Assembly: GCF_036227485.1 (NCBI RefSeq)
Contig: NZ_CP109479.1
Coordinates: 4,526,001 to 4,590,000 of the forward strand
DNA length: 64,000 bases
Direction of reading: 5' to 3'
Source: Streptomyces sp. NBC_01451
Lineage (GTDB): Bacteria; Actinomycetota; Actinomycetes; Streptomycetales; Streptomycetaceae
Position numbers and translations under genes: made by a program. Below the pieces are notes generated by a model that saw nothing but the letters and a program-made list of their open reading frames with translations, was not told the DNA's origin and did no database searches. Of this stretch, positions 24,338 through 35,802 are shown one piece after another (within the stretch, counting starts at the first letter, position 1; the number at the start of each line of letters is the position of its first letter).

Positions 24338-25666
24338 GTGGCCTTGTCCAGTACCAGCGCGCTTGCCATCGATCAGCTGCCCGTCGTGGTCGTCGGCGCC
24401 GGCCCCGTCGGTCTGGCCGCCGCCGTCCGGCTCGTCGAGCGTGGCATCGAACCCCTGGTCCTGGAGGCCGGGCCGGTCGCGGGCAGCGCCGTGCGCGAGT
24501 GGTCCCACGTCCGGCTGTTCTCGACCTGGGGCGAGGTAGTCGACCCGGCCGCCGAGAAACTCCTCGCCCCGACCGGCTGGGTCCGCCCCGACGCCGCCGC
24601 CTACCCGACCGGCGGAGAGTGGGCCGAGAAGTACCTTCAGCCACTCGCCGACGTCCTCGGTGACAGGGTCCGCTACGGCACCACGGTGACCGGCGTCGCC
24701 CGCGCCGGACGCGACCGGATCGTCGACTCGGGGCGTGCCGGGCAGCCGTTCACGGTGCACGTCCGGTCCGTCGACGGGGCCGAGGCGCGGATCACCGCCC
24801 GCGCGGTCGTCGACGCCTCCGGCACCTGGTCCACCCCCGGCCCGATGGGCGCCGACTGCCTGCCCGCGCTCGGCGAGAGGACGGCCGCCGAGCACGTCTC
24901 CTACCGTGTCCCCGACCTCAACGACCCTGTCGTACGCGCCCGTTACGCGGGCAGGCGCACCGCTGTCGTCGGCTCGGGCGCCTCCGCCTTCACCGCGCTC
25001 GCGCTCCTCGCCGACCTCGCGAAGGAGGCGGACGGCACCCACGCGGTGTGGATCCTGCGGCGCGGCATCGGGGCGGGCACGTACGGCGGCGGGGACGCCG
25101 ATCGGCTTCCCGCCCGAGGTGCGCTGGGGCTGCGCGCCCAGGCCGCCGTCGAGGCCGGCCATGCCGACGCGGTCACGGGATTCCGTACACAGGCTGTGGA
25201 CCGCGACGGGGACGGCGACCGGCTGATCCTCGTCGCGGAGGACGGACGCCGGCTCGACCCGGTCGACGAGGTCATCGTCCTGACCGGCTTCCGCCCCGAT
25301 CTGACCTTCCTCTCCGAAATCCGCCTCGGCCTCGACGAGCGCCTCCAGGCGCCGGTCGCCCTGGCCCCGCTGATCGACCCGAACGTCCACTCCTGCGGCA
25401 CCGTCCCCCCGCACGGCGTGGACGAGCTCTCGCACCCCGAGGAGGGCGTGTACCTGGTCGGCATGAAGTCGTACGGCCGCGCCCCGACCTTCCTCGCCAT
25501 GACCGGTTACGAGCAGGTCCGTTCCGTCGCCGCCGCGCTCGCGGGCGACCAGGAGGCCGCCGGGCGCGTCGAGTTGACCCTGCCGGAGACCGGCGTGTGC
25601 GGCGGCGCGGGCCTGTTCGACGAGCCGGAGAGCCCGGAGAACACCGAGTCGTCCGGCGGCTGCTGA
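24338..25666 (+). CDS. arsO: ArsO-like flavin-dependent oxidoreductase
   Basis: A 442-residue FAD/NAD(P)-binding protein. A GxGxxG nucleotide motif lies near the N-terminus (VVVVGAGPVGLAAAVRL), a second one at about 205 (AVVGSGASAFTALAL), and the flavoprotein motif DEVIVLTGFRPD and VYLVGMKSYGRAPTF follow. The C-terminus ends in a Cys-containing tail (CGGAGLF, SSGGC). The GTG start has AAGGGGGA upstream. Location with arsR and an ArsI-like gene supports an arsenic-linked monooxygenase; the substrate is not proven. Confidence 0.8.
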   Translation: MALSSTSALAIDQLPVVVVGAGPVGLAAAVRLVERGIEPLVLEAGPVAGSAVREWSHVRLFSTWGEVVDPAAEKLLAPTGWVRPDAAAYPTGGEWAEKYLQPLADVLGDRVRYGTTVTGVARAGRDRIVDSGRAGQPFTVHVRSVDGAEARITARAVVDASGTWSTPGPMGADCLPALGERTAAEHVSYRVPDLNDPVVRARYAGRRTAVVGSGASAFTALALLADLAKEADGTHAVWILRRGIGAGTYGGGDADRLPARGALGLRAQAAVEAGHADAVTGFRTQAVDRDGDGDRLILVAEDGRRLDPVDEVIVLTGFRPDLTFLSEIRLGLDERLQAPVALAPLIDPNVHSCGTVPPHGVDELSHPEEGVYLVGMKSYGRAPTFLAMTGYEQVRSVAAALAGDQEAAGRVELTLPETGVCGGAGLFDEPESPENTESSGGC

Positions 25667-25694
25667 ACTCCCCACCCAACACAGGAGGTTCACC

Positions 25695-26162
25695 ATGACA
25701 TCACGCGTACAACTCGCCCTTCGCGTCCCCGACCTCGCCGCGTCCGTGGCCTTCTACACGAAGCTCTTCGGCACCGAGCCCGCCAAACTCCGCGACGGAT
25801 ACGCCAACTTCGCCGTCGCCGAACCCCCGCTCAAGCTCGTCCTCATCGAGGGCAGCGCGGACGAGGCGACGCGCATGGACCACCTCGGAGTCGAGGTCGG
25901 GAGCACCGAGGCCGTCCACGCCGCCACCGCCCGCCTGGGCGAGTCGGGGCTGGCCACCGACGTGGAGAACGACACCACCTGTTGCTACGCCCTCCAGGAC
26001 AAGGTCTGGGTCCACGGACCCGGCCAGGAACCCTGGGAGGTCTACGTCGTCAAGGCCGACGCCGACTCCCTGGCCAAGCAGCGGGGCAGCACCTGCTGCG
26101 CCGCCCCGGACGAGGCCGACACCGGCTCCAAGGAACCGTCCGTCGCGGGCGGCTGCTGCTGA
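25695..26162 (+). CDS. arsI: ArsI/CadI-family glyoxalase-fold protein (C-As lyase-like)
   Basis: A 155-residue vicinal-oxygen-chelate protein. It begins VQLALRVPDLAASVAFYTKLFG, carries DHLGVEV (metal His) and the family's vicinal Cys pair TTCCYALQDKVWV, and ends in a Cys-rich tail (STCCAA, GGCC). ArsI proteins cleave the carbon-arsenic bond of organoarsenicals; CadI relatives bind cadmium. AGGAGG precedes the ATG and the gene follows arsO by 28 bp, forming one operon. Confidence 0.88.
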   Translation: MTSRVQLALRVPDLAASVAFYTKLFGTEPAKLRDGYANFAVAEPPLKLVLIEGSADEATRMDHLGVEVGSTEAVHAATARLGESGLATDVENDTTCCYALQDKVWVHGPGQEPWEVYVVKADADSLAKQRGSTCCAAPDEADTGSKEPSVAGGCC

Positions 26163-26451
26163 TCCGCCGATCCGTTGAACCGTTGACCCGTTGACCCGTG
26201 TCCGTGTCCGTGTGTCCCCGCGTCTCGCTCGGCCCTCACTTCCAGAGGTCAGGCCCGTCCTCCAGAGGAGCGAACGGCGGTGCGGGGGCACTCCGGAGCC
26301 GTCGATCACAGCGATTCCGCCGCGATCCACCATGTTTCGGAATTCCGGTACAACCCCAGCCCCTGGTCCGCTGTCTAACGGGTAATCAGAAGCGACGATC
26401 ACCCGCGACACACCCATCCACGGCACCACTCCCCGAAGGGGCTGCTTCGCC
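26163..26451. other. Intergenic region before the RTX gene
   Basis: About 290 bp with short direct repeats (CCGTTGACCCGTTGACCC, GTCCGTGTCCGTGTGTCC) and no recognisable gene. The 3' part presumably holds the promoter of the RTX gene. Confidence 0.4.
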
Positions 26452-27324
26452 ATGCGTACGCACAGAAGGATCGCCACCGCCACCACCAGCGCTCTCGCCC
26501 TCACCTTCGCCCTGGGCGCCGCCGCGCTCACGGCCCCCGCCGCCCAGGCGGCCACGCCGAACGCGGGCTCACTGCGCCACACAGACGGCGAGCTCTGGTA
26601 CAACGGCGCCTCGGGCCAGACCAACCGGCTGACGGTCTCGATGACCGTCGAGATCCGCGACAACGAGTTCGACGCCTACTACATCCTCACCTTCCGCGAC
26701 CGCGCCCCCATCGCCATCGACACGAGCGCGGCGAGCAACGACGAGTGTGTGTACCCGTCGGCGGCCGACCACACGGTCGCCCGCTGCGCGGTCGGCATCC
26801 CGGTCGGCTCCGACGACTCCGACATCTACGACGTCGACCTGGGCGACGGCAACGACACCGCGACGATCGCCCCCGACAACACCGCGTACGCCACGATCTA
26901 CGGCGGCAAGGGCAACGACGTTCTGCAGGGCACCAGTTGGGACGTGCTCTACGGCCAGGACGGCAACGACCGCCTCAGCGGCGGGGGCGGAGTCTGGGGC
27001 CTCGGAGCGTACGGCGGCGCCGGGAACGACATCCTCACCGGGTGCGCGACCGTGTGTCACGGCGGCGCCGGCAACGACTCGCTCACCGGCGGCAGGGACG
27101 GTGACGGGGACGAGAACGCGCTGTACGGCGACGCCGGCAACGACATCCTGCACGGAAAGTCCGGTGCCGACTTCCTCTACGGCGGAAAGGGCAACGACCG
27201 TCTCTACGGTGACGCCGGCAACGACACGCTCTACGGCAACAGCGGCAACGACACCCTGCACGGCGGCCCCGGCAGGGACACCCTCTCGGGCGGCCCGGGA
27301 GCGGACAAGGTCTACCAGAACTAG
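26452..27324 (+). CDS. Secreted RTX (hemolysin-type calcium-binding) repeat protein
   Basis: A 290-residue exported protein with a signal peptide ([20 protein letters not shown], cleavage near AQAA). The middle part (40-130) is a beta-rich region of unknown function. From about 135 to the end run nine or more calcium-binding nonapeptides of GGxGNDxL type ([40 protein letters not shown]). It has no protease or toxin domain, so it is probably a calcium-dependent surface protein. It is monocistronic. Confidence 0.88.
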   Translation: MRTHRRIATATTSALALTFALGAAALTAPAAQAATPNAGSLRHTDGELWYNGASGQTNRLTVSMTVEIRDNEFDAYYILTFRDRAPIAIDTSAASNDECVYPSAADHTVARCAVGIPVGSDDSDIYDVDLGDGNDTATIAPDNTAYATIYGGKGNDVLQGTSWDVLYGQDGNDRLSGGGGVWGLGAYGGAGNDILTGCATVCHGGAGNDSLTGGRDGDGDENALYGDAGNDILHGKSGADFLYGGKGNDRLYGDAGNDTLYGNSGNDTLHGGPGRDTLSGGPGADKVYQN

Positions 27325-27431
27325 GCCGCGCCGCAGCCGCCCCCACAGGGGCGCGGGCCTGTGACGCCAACCGGCCACCCGGCCACGCAGTCACCCAGTC
27401 ACCCGGCTGTGGAACTACCCGGCGAGAGGGC

Positions 27432-30395
27432 TCAGTTCAGGTCTCCGAGCCCTCTCAGCTCCGACAGGTCGTCGAAGTCGCCGGGGTTCAGAAACATCAG
27501 CTCCATCGCGTCACCGGGCGCTTCGCCCTGCCCGCCCACCGGGGGCTGAAGTGCCTGTTCCGTCCAGATGCACTTGCCGGTGGGCGTGTAACGCGTCCCC
27601 CACCGCTGGGACAGCGCGGTGATCAGTTGCAGCCCTCGGCCGCCCTCGTCCGTCTCCGTCGCCCGGCGGATACGAGGCATCGTCAGGCTGCCGTCGAATA
27701 CCTCGCAGATCAGCTCGGCGCCGTGCAGCAGCCGGAGTTGGACGGGTCCCTTGGCGTGCCGTACGACGTTGCCGACCAGCTCGCTGGCCAGGAGTTCCGT
27801 GGTGGGCGTGAGGTCGTCCAGGCCCCAGACGGAGAGCTGTTCGCGGACATGGCGGCGGGCCTGTCCGGCCGCCCTCGGGTCCTCGGGCAGCGGCCAGGAG
27901 GCGACCCGGTCGCCGGTCAGGGCGTGCAGGCGGGCGATGAGGAGAGCCGCGTCGTCCGCGTTCGGCTGCTCGGCGGGGAGCAGTCCCGCGGTGAGCGTGT
28001 CGCAGAGTCCTGCGAGGTCGCCTTCGGTGCCGGCCTCGTACGCTCCTCTTAACAGGTGGGCCAGTTGGCCCATGCCCTCGTCGATCTCCCGCTTCGACGA
28101 CTCGACCAGACCGTCCGTGTACAGCACCAGCAGGCTGCCGTCGGGGACCTTCAACTCGACTGTTTCGAAGGGGGGTTCGGCTGCGCCGAGGGGCGGGTCG
28201 GCGGTGAGGGCCGGGAAGTACACCGTGCCGTCTGGGTGCACGACGGCCGGCGGGGGATGGCCGGCGCGGGTGATGGAGCAGGTCTGGGTGATGGAGTCGT
28301 AGAGGGCGTACAGACAGGTGACGTACGACTCCTCGCCCATGTTGCCGACGATGTCGTTGAGGTGGCTCATGATCTCGTCGGGGGGCAGTTCGAGGTCGGC
28401 GAGGGTGTGGACGGCGGTGCGCAGCCGGCCCATGGTGGCCGCCTGGGGCAGGCCGTGGCCCATGACGTCGCCGACGACGAGGGCGACCTGGCCGCCGGAG
28501 AGCGGGATGATGTCGTACCAGTCGCCGCCGACGTCCACGCCCTGGGCGGCGGGGAGGTAGCGGGCGGCGGCCGTGCAGGCGGGCAGGTCGGGCAACTCGC
28601 TGGGCAGCAGGGCGCGTTGGAGTTCGCGGGAGCGGCTGCGCTCGTCGTCGTAGAGGCGGGCGCGGGCCAGTGCCTGGGCGACGAGGGCGCTGATCGTGGT
28701 GAGGAGGGTGCGTTCCTCGTCGGTGAAACCACGCGGGCGGTCGAAGCTGACCGAGCAGACCCCGAAGGTGTTGCCGGACGCGGTCAGCGGCAGGAACGCC
28801 CAGGCCGATTTGCCGCTGTGCCGGGGCAGTCGGGCCAGCGGCGGATAGTGGGCGGCGAACTCCTCCGGGGACGTGAAGAACGCGGGGGCCTCGTTGATGA
28901 TCACGTCACAGCTGGGCCAGCCCGGCGTCAGCGGGGCGTCGCTGATCCGGCTGAGGAAGCCCTCGTCGTAGCCGATGGATCCGACGGTGCGCAGGCGGTC
29001 GTCCTCGATGGTCTGGACGATGAGGCCGGCTGCGGCGAACGGCGGCAGTACGCGCCGGGCGACCACGTCGACGACGTCCCGCGAGGTCGTCGCCTTGGCG
29101 AGCCCGGCCGTCAACTCCGCGATGCGGGCGGCGCGTTCGGAGGCGTCGTACTCGGCGGCCCGCCGTTCCTCCTCGTGCCGCCGCTTCTCGGTGACGTCCT
29201 GGAGGTAGAGGGTGCGGCCGTCGGGGCCCGGGACCAGTCGCAGATGGTGGCGGCGACCGGTGCCGGGCACGCGTATGTCGAAGCCGACCGACTTGTCCTC
29301 GGCGGCGGCCTTCCGGCAGCGCCTCTCCAGATCGGGCAGTTCCCGCACGGTCGGCAGGTCCCACAGGACCCGTCCGAACAGCTCCTCCTCGGAGAGACCT
29401 AGAGTGCGTTCGGCCTCCAGGTTGGCGAAGGTGATCCGCCAGGCGTCGTCGACCGCGAGGAACCCGTCGCTCATGTGCCGCAGGGCGCGGCTGAGCGCGT
29501 CCCGGGCGGTCCGCGACTCGTTGCTGTCCCAGCCCATGCCGATCATCCGCAGGGGCTCGCCGTGCTCGTCGTACGTCGCCCGGCCGCGTGCCTGGTGCCA
29601 GCCGTACGTTCCGTCGAAGGCCCGTACGCGGTACTCGGCCTCGAACACCGAGTGGCCGCGGATCGCCTGGTCGACGAGGGCCAGGGTCGGCCCCAGATCA
29701 TCGGGGTGGACGCAGCGCATCCAGTTCTCGACGCGGGCGGTGTACTCCTCGGGGCGGGTGCCGTACAGCTCCATCGCGGCTTCGTCCCAGATGAGTTCGC
29801 CGTTCTTGATGTGCCAGTCCCACGACCCGACGCGGACCTCCTTCAGCGCCTGGCGGAGCCGGTCCCCGCTCATCTCCGAGTGCACGGGACCGGCCGGCAA
29901 CGGCGCCTGGACCATGCGTTCCTCGGCCCAGGCGACGACGGCCCGCAGGAACCGCCAGTGGGCGTACGTCGGTTCACGGTTGTCACCGGTGATGACGGTG
30001 AGGGCGCCGATGCTGCGGTCGCGGCGGATGACCGGCACGGCGGCGAGTCCGCTGCCCGGAATGGGCGCGCTCGACGGGCAGATGGGGATCGTGGGATCGG
30101 CACGGTCGGCCGCCACGCCCGGTATCCACACCCCGCGGCCCTCGTGGCTTTCCTCGTACAGGGCACGGGCGGGGGCCAGCGGGCCCTCCTGGTCGATGAT
30201 CTCCCAGGGACCGGTGAGGGCCGTGGGCAGACCGGTGGCCGACACCAGCCGCAGCGCCGACATGGGGCCCCGGAGATGAATCGTTCCCCCGAGCGCGCCC
30301 AGCTCCGCGACCGCGTGCTGGAGGGCCAGCCGGAAGACCTCGCTCTCGGCGACACCGGGGTCCACCGAGCCGAGCAGTGCCAGCCGTGCGTTCAT
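27432..30395 (-). CDS. GAF-PAS-PAS-GAF-SpoIIE phosphatase-HATPase regulator
   Basis: A 987-residue signalling protein. A GAF-like domain spans about 10-190, two PAS domains about 205-320 and 330-445 (WDSNESRTARDALSRAL links them), a second GAF about 470-615, the PP2C/SpoIIE phosphatase about 635-840 (GGDWYDIIPL, VVGDVMGHGLPQA, LYTDGLVES), and a RsbW-like ATPase about 860-960 (ELVGNVVRHA, DEGGRGLQLI). Such proteins dephosphorylate anti-anti-sigma factors and can rephosphorylate them. The ATG at 30393-30395 begins the conserved MNARLALLG segment. Confidence 0.9.
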   Translation of the reverse strand: MNARLALLGSVDPGVAESEVFRLALQHAVAELGALGGTIHLRGPMSALRLVSATGLPTALTGPWEIIDQEGPLAPARALYEESHEGRGVWIPGVAADRADPTIPICPSSAPIPGSGLAAVPVIRRDRSIGALTVITGDNREPTYAHWRFLRAVVAWAEERMVQAPLPAGPVHSEMSGDRLRQALKEVRVGSWDWHIKNGELIWDEAAMELYGTRPEEYTARVENWMRCVHPDDLGPTLALVDQAIRGHSVFEAEYRVRAFDGTYGWHQARGRATYDEHGEPLRMIGMGWDSNESRTARDALSRALRHMSDGFLAVDDAWRITFANLEAERTLGLSEEELFGRVLWDLPTVRELPDLERRCRKAAAEDKSVGFDIRVPGTGRRHHLRLVPGPDGRTLYLQDVTEKRRHEEERRAAEYDASERAARIAELTAGLAKATTSRDVVDVVARRVLPPFAAAGLIVQTIEDDRLRTVGSIGYDEGFLSRISDAPLTPGWPSCDVIINEAPAFFTSPEEFAAHYPPLARLPRHSGKSAWAFLPLTASGNTFGVCSVSFDRPRGFTDEERTLLTTISALVAQALARARLYDDERSRSRELQRALLPSELPDLPACTAAARYLPAAQGVDVGGDWYDIIPLSGGQVALVVGDVMGHGLPQAATMGRLRTAVHTLADLELPPDEIMSHLNDIVGNMGEESYVTCLYALYDSITQTCSITRAGHPPPAVVHPDGTVYFPALTADPPLGAAEPPFETVELKVPDGSLLVLYTDGLVESSKREIDEGMGQLAHLLRGAYEAGTEGDLAGLCDTLTAGLLPAEQPNADDAALLIARLHALTGDRVASWPLPEDPRAAGQARRHVREQLSVWGLDDLTPTTELLASELVGNVVRHAKGPVQLRLLHGAELICEVFDGSLTMPRIRRATETDEGGRGLQLITALSQRWGTRYTPTGKCIWTEQALQPPVGGQGEAPGDAMELMFLNPGDFDDLSELRGLGDLN

Positions 30396-30654
30396 GTTTG
30401 AAGTTTTACCGTTCGAATGGCACCTCAAGCAGGACTTTGCAGGAATCTCACGTTCACCTCTGGCCACCTTCACCGGCACCCGGAGACGTCAACAGCCTTG
30501 CTCCGTGCGCAGGTTGTGTGACATTCCACCGTCATCAGGGCCAAGTAGCCTGCCGTTGAAGGACAGTTGATTTTTGAACGTAACTGACTGTCGAGGACTT
30601 CACATCTGGGATCCGTCCAGAGGATCCGCCCAGAGGATCTCTCCAAGGAGTGGC

Positions 30655-31733
<1,079 letters not shown>

Positions 31734-31737
<4 letters not shown>

Positions 31738-32396
31738 ACCCGGTCCCGGGAACCGGTGAGGCGGACGACGCCGAGGACGACTACCGACGCGCCGGTCTGG
31801 GCGGTCGGTTGACCCCTGGCACCTCCCCCGCGCTCCTCCTCGTGGACCCGGCCCGGGCGTACGTCGATCCGGCCTGCCCCCTCTACGCGGGGGCGGGCGC
31901 GGAGGACGCCGCCAAGGCCATGGGGGAGCTGCTGTCCGTCGCCCGCCGGGCCAGAGTCCCGGTGATCGTGACGCGCGTGCTCCTGCGCCCCGACGGCAGC
32001 GACGGAGGCGTCTTCTACCGCAAGGTGCCGAGCCTGCGGGCGTTCGTCGCGGGCAGCCCGTACGCCGACTTCATCGAGGGACTGGCGCCGAGAGAAACGG
32101 AGTTGACGGTGACGAAGCAGTACCCGAGCGCCTTCTTCGGCACCGCCCTGTCCACGTATCTCACCTCCCACGGCATCGACACCCTCCTCATCGCCGGCCT
32201 GACGACCAGCGGCTGCGTACGCGCGACGGCGCTCGACGCCATGCAGCACGGGTTCGTCCCGGTGGTGGTCGAGGAGGCGGTGGGCGACCGGGACGCGGGG
32301 GTGCACGCGGCCAATCTGTTCGACATCCGGCACAAGATCGGCGAGGTTTGGGGGATGGGGCGGGTGACGGAGTACCTGTTCCCGGGCGGGACGTAA
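31734..32396 (+). CDS. Isochorismatase-fold amidohydrolase (RutB / carbamoylsarcosine amidase-like)
   Basis: A 220-residue cysteine hydrolase with the catalytic triad Asp ([12 protein letters not shown]), Lys ([12 protein letters not shown]) and Cys ([15 protein letters not shown]), plus a non-proline cis peptide region. Relatives hydrolyse ureidoacrylate, N-carbamoylsarcosine or maleamate. The GTG start overlaps the upstream RutA-like stop, so it probably hydrolyses that enzyme's ring-opened product. An N-terminal 25-residue extension is acidic and not conserved in the family. Confidence 0.85.
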
Positions 32397-32424
32397 CAGG
32401 CAAGGGGAGGCGGGAGGCCGAGTC

Positions 32425-33264
32425 ATGGGCGGCGACGGAGGGCCGGTTCCGGTGTTCCTGACTTCCGGTCAGCAGACCAGTACGACGCTGCTGCTCGCGG
32501 AGGCGGCGGCCGGACGGGGCATGGAGACGCGGTCACTGGCCACCCCGTCGGCCCTGAGTGGCCTGTCCGGTTCTGGGGACCGGGCGGTGCACTGGTACGG
32601 GGGCCCGCTGGCGTACGACCGGTGGGTCGCCGGTGCACTCGGCCTCGGGCTGCTGGAACCGCCGGACGGCTGGCTCGCCGCGCTGCCGGAGGAGTTCACG
32701 GCACGGCGCGTGGAACTGACGACCCTCGCGGAGGCGCGGCAGGTCCGGCACCCGGTGTTCGTCAAACCGCCGAGCGCCAAGTCGTTCCCGGCGGCGGTGT
32801 ACGCCGACGGTTCGCGTCTTCCCCGTACGGGCGAGGACATGGGCCCCGACACACCGGTACTGGTGTCGGACATCGTCACCTTCGCCGTCGAGTACCGCCT
32901 GTTCGTGCTCGACGGCCAGGTGGTGACCGGCAGCCGGTACGCGGTGTACGGGCGTCTCGATCCGGCGCCGCTCGACGGAGACCGACGGGAGCCGGAGGTA
33001 CGCCGGTTCGCGGACCGGCTCCTCACCGCGGAACGGCACTCCCTGCCCAGCGCGGTCACCGTCGACGTCGGCCTCGTCCAGGATCCCGACCGGGGCGGGC
33101 GCGAGCAGTGGGCGGTGGTGGAGGCCAACATGCCCTGGTTCTCGCACAGTTACGCGGCCCGGGCCGAGAACGTACTCGACGTCGTGCTGCGGGCGGCTGG
33201 GCCTCGGGGGTGGGTCCGCCGGGAGGACGAGAGGTTCCTGAGGGGGACGGCGCGGGTTCGGTGA
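32425..33264 (+). CDS. ATP-grasp domain protein (DUF4343-like)
   Basis: A 279-residue protein with ATP-grasp traits: HPVFVKPPSAKSFPAAVY (nucleotide-binding Lys), LVSDIVTFAVEYRLFVLDG, and a C-terminal ExN pattern in WAVVEANMPWFSHSY. The family ligates carboxylates to amines or thiols in uncharacterised pathways. It follows the amidohydrolase by 28 bp and is probably cotranscribed, though no known pyrimidine pathway uses an ATP-grasp here. Confidence 0.75.
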   Translation: MGGDGGPVPVFLTSGQQTSTTLLLAEAAAGRGMETRSLATPSALSGLSGSGDRAVHWYGGPLAYDRWVAGALGLGLLEPPDGWLAALPEEFTARRVELTTLAEARQVRHPVFVKPPSAKSFPAAVYADGSRLPRTGEDMGPDTPVLVSDIVTFAVEYRLFVLDGQVVTGSRYAVYGRLDPAPLDGDRREPEVRRFADRLLTAERHSLPSAVTVDVGLVQDPDRGGREQWAVVEANMPWFSHSYAARAENVLDVVLRAAGPRGWVRREDERFLRGTARVR

Positions 33265-33379
33265 GTCACCGGGTTCGCGATGGGTTCGCCACTCCGGCGA
33301 GATCCAGGAGCCGGTGCGTGGTCCTGGCCCTCCACGCGGGTCACCCGTCACCCGGGCGGTACGGCTCGCGCCCCGCCGA

Positions 33380-34360
33380 TCACCACACCGCCTCCACAGC
33401 CTCGACCAGCCGGGAGACGACCGCCGGATCGGGCAGACCGCACAGCGAGGCGACCACCCGGTTGCTCGCGAACTCTCGCTGCGCGGCGGTCACGCTCGGA
33501 TCGATGGCGCACTCGGCCTGCACCTGGATGAAGTTCAGCTCCGTCGCGAAGAGCATCGAGAACGACTGCGGGCCCCTGATGGCCGCGGGGCCTCCGGCAC
33601 GTCGATAGGACCGGGCCAGCCGCCGGGCGGCGTCGGGGTCGATCCGGTTGCGGCCCGCCCATACGTACACGGCACGTGCGAGTTCGCCCTCCGCCGAGGC
33701 GGGCCCCGCGTTGTCCCAGTCGAGAAGAACCGGCCCGTTCGCACCGACCAGCACGTTCTGCGGTTGCAGGTCGAGATGCGACATCACCAGACCGTCGGGG
33801 TCGGAGGGAGTCACCCATCGCGCCAGCTCCGCGGCGGAGGTGCCGATGAACCGACCAAGTGCGTCTGCCCACGGGAGACCGGCCCGGTGGATCCTCTGGT
33901 GCAGGTCCTGCCAGTCGGCCTCCTGGGGGCACCGCTCGTACCAGGGGTTCGGCGCCTCAACGGCTCCCTCTCCCGCCCTGTGGAGAAGTGCCATGGTGCG
34001 GCCGAACCAGTCCAGGGTGTCCGGGTCGGACGCGTCCGCCGTGGTGCCGTCGATCCAGTCGTACAGCTTGACGCAGGACCCGCCGAAGGAAGGCGGAAGG
34101 CGGGAGACGTACGTGCCGTGGCGATCGGGGATCAGCCGCGGCGACGCGATTCCCCGGTCCTCCGCCGCCTGCCGCAACGCCTCCTCCCGGCGGACCTGTT
34201 CCTCGTCACAGCCGAAGAGGAGTTCCTTGATCGCCCACGAGGAACCGTTTCCGGACAGCTTCCAGATCTGGCCCAGCGCGCCACGGGTGACGGGCGTAAT
34301 CGTCCACTGCCCGGCGCCGAGGGCGTAGGTCTCCACCAACAAGTCGGCCGCGTCGCGCAT
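33380..34360 (-). CDS. Aminoglycoside phosphotransferase-family kinase-like protein
   Basis: A 326-residue protein with the APH/choline kinase fold: ATP Lys in WAIKELLFG, the catalytic loop SHLDLQPQNVLV (Asp and Asn) and the metal motif LLDWDNAGPA. Substrates of such orphan APH proteins are usually unknown; resistance is not implied. It is monocistronic and convergent with the ATP-grasp gene. Confidence 0.82.
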   Translation of the reverse strand: MRDAADLLVETYALGAGQWTITPVTRGALGQIWKLSGNGSSWAIKELLFGCDEEQVRREEALRQAAEDRGIASPRLIPDRHGTYVSRLPPSFGGSCVKLYDWIDGTTADASDPDTLDWFGRTMALLHRAGEGAVEAPNPWYERCPQEADWQDLHQRIHRAGLPWADALGRFIGTSAAELARWVTPSDPDGLVMSHLDLQPQNVLVGANGPVLLDWDNAGPASAEGELARAVYVWAGRNRIDPDAARRLARSYRRAGGPAAIRGPQSFSMLFATELNFIQVQAECAIDPSVTAAQREFASNRVVASLCGLPDPAVVSRLVEAVEAVW

Positions 34361-34514
34361 TCACATACCCTTCCGAAGGCTGATGACCGCGCCGACTCTA
34401 GGCCGGCACTCGCTCGAACGGCGGCGATTTTCTTCCCTGGCCCTGTCCCTGACCCTGGGCTTTGTCGGGCTTCGGGTTCCGCCCCTGCTCCAAGCCGGTG
34501 CGTGTTGAACCCCC

Positions 34515-35576
34515 TTACTCGGGAAGGGACTTGAGCCAGTCAGACAGCAGCGCGTTGGTCTCCTCGGGGCGTTCCTGCTGGATCCAGTGGCCGCAGCCTT
34601 CGAGGATGTGGGAGCCGGTGAGAGCGGGGAGGGTGACCGGGTGGGCGTCGATCGCGCCGGCCAGCCAGGTGGTGGAGGCGTCCAGGGAGCCACCGATGAA
34701 CAGTGACGGCCGGGTGACGGGAGCCCCGGTGTGGCCACCGTCCGCCAGGTCCTGCCAGTCGCGGTCCATGTTGCGGTAGCGGGCGAGCGCGCCGCTCATG
34801 CCGGTGCGCTCGAACTCACCGGCATAGAAGTCGAGTTCGCGTTCGGTGAGCCAAGCCGGCAGTGGGCGGCCGGGAAAGCGCTCGCGCAGTGTTCCCTGTC
34901 CGCTTCCGATTCCGCTCCCGCTTCCGCCGCGCGTCACGAAGTGCGGGTCCGGGGCGCCGGGTTCGGGCATGGTGTCGGCGGAGAGTGCGGCGTAGAAGCC
35001 CGCCAGCCAGCCTCGTACGTCGGGTTCTATCTCGGCCTCCGCACGGCCGGGCTCCTGGAAGTAGGAGACGTAGAACTCCTCGTCCTCGCCACCGATGTGC
35101 GCGAAGACCTCGCTGGGCCGGGGTCCGCCGGGTGGGCTGTACGGCACGCTCAGCAGCGCGACCGCGCTGAACACGTCCGGGCGGACCAGTGCGGAGGTCG
35201 CGGCGATCGTCGCGCCCCAGTCGTGGCCGACGACTGCCGCGGAACTCTCCCCCAGGGCGTGCACGACGGCGACGTTGTCGTCGACCAGGTCGAGCATCCG
35301 GTACGCGCTCGTCGCCTCGGGGCGCGAGGAACGGCCGTAGCCGCGTACGTCGATGGCGACGGCACGGTATCCGGCGGCGGCCAGGACGGGCAGCTGGTGT
35401 CGCCAGGAGTACCAGGACTCCGGGAACCCGTGCACCAGCAGGACCAGGGGGCCGGTGCCCTGTTCGACCAGGTGGATACGGCCGGCGGGGGAGGGGACGA
35501 GCCGGTGGGTGAGGGGATGGGCGACGGGGTGGTGGGCGATGGGGTGAGATCCGGGGTGCGGGGGTGGATGCGGCAC
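34515..35576 (-). CDS. Alpha/beta hydrolase, epoxide hydrolase-like
   Basis: A 353-residue hydrolase. The oxyanion motif is VHGFPESWYSWRHQL, the nucleophile lies in VVGHDWGATIA (Asp, as in epoxide hydrolases and dehalogenases rather than Ser), and the catalytic His is in GCGHWIQQERP. The first 25 residues are His/Pro repeats (AHHPVAHPLTH) and probably do not belong to the fold, so the true start may be further in. Confidence 0.85.
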   Translation of the reverse strand: MPHPPPHPGSHPIAHHPVAHPLTHRLVPSPAGRIHLVEQGTGPLVLLVHGFPESWYSWRHQLPVLAAAGYRAVAIDVRGYGRSSRPEATSAYRMLDLVDDNVAVVHALGESSAAVVGHDWGATIAATSALVRPDVFSAVALLSVPYSPPGGPRPSEVFAHIGGEDEEFYVSYFQEPGRAEAEIEPDVRGWLAGFYAALSADTMPEPGAPDPHFVTRGGSGSGIGSGQGTLRERFPGRPLPAWLTERELDFYAGEFERTGMSGALARYRNMDRDWQDLADGGHTGAPVTRPSLFIGGSLDASTTWLAGAIDAHPVTLPALTGSHILEGCGHWIQQERPEETNALLSDWLKSLPE

Positions 35577-35802
35577 GGGGGGTCTCCGTACGTCGTCGAT
35601 GGACGGCCGTGTCGGCGGTCACCGGCAATCGTGCGGTGGGGGTGCGGTGTACGCGAGGTGCGTTGCCGGTTCGGCAAACGGGCGCACCGCAACCCGGGAC
35701 CTGCGCTCCGGTGGCGTGTGCCCAGTGGCCGCTTCCGCTTCCACTTCTGCTTCCACTGCCGCGCGAACTCGTTCCCCCGACCGAGTGTCACCACATCGCC
35801 CG

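Noticed and set aside
28056..29402. A 448-codon plus-strand frame
   Set aside because: Opposite the SpoIIE phosphatase domains; composition is Gly/Val/Asp-rich without homology.
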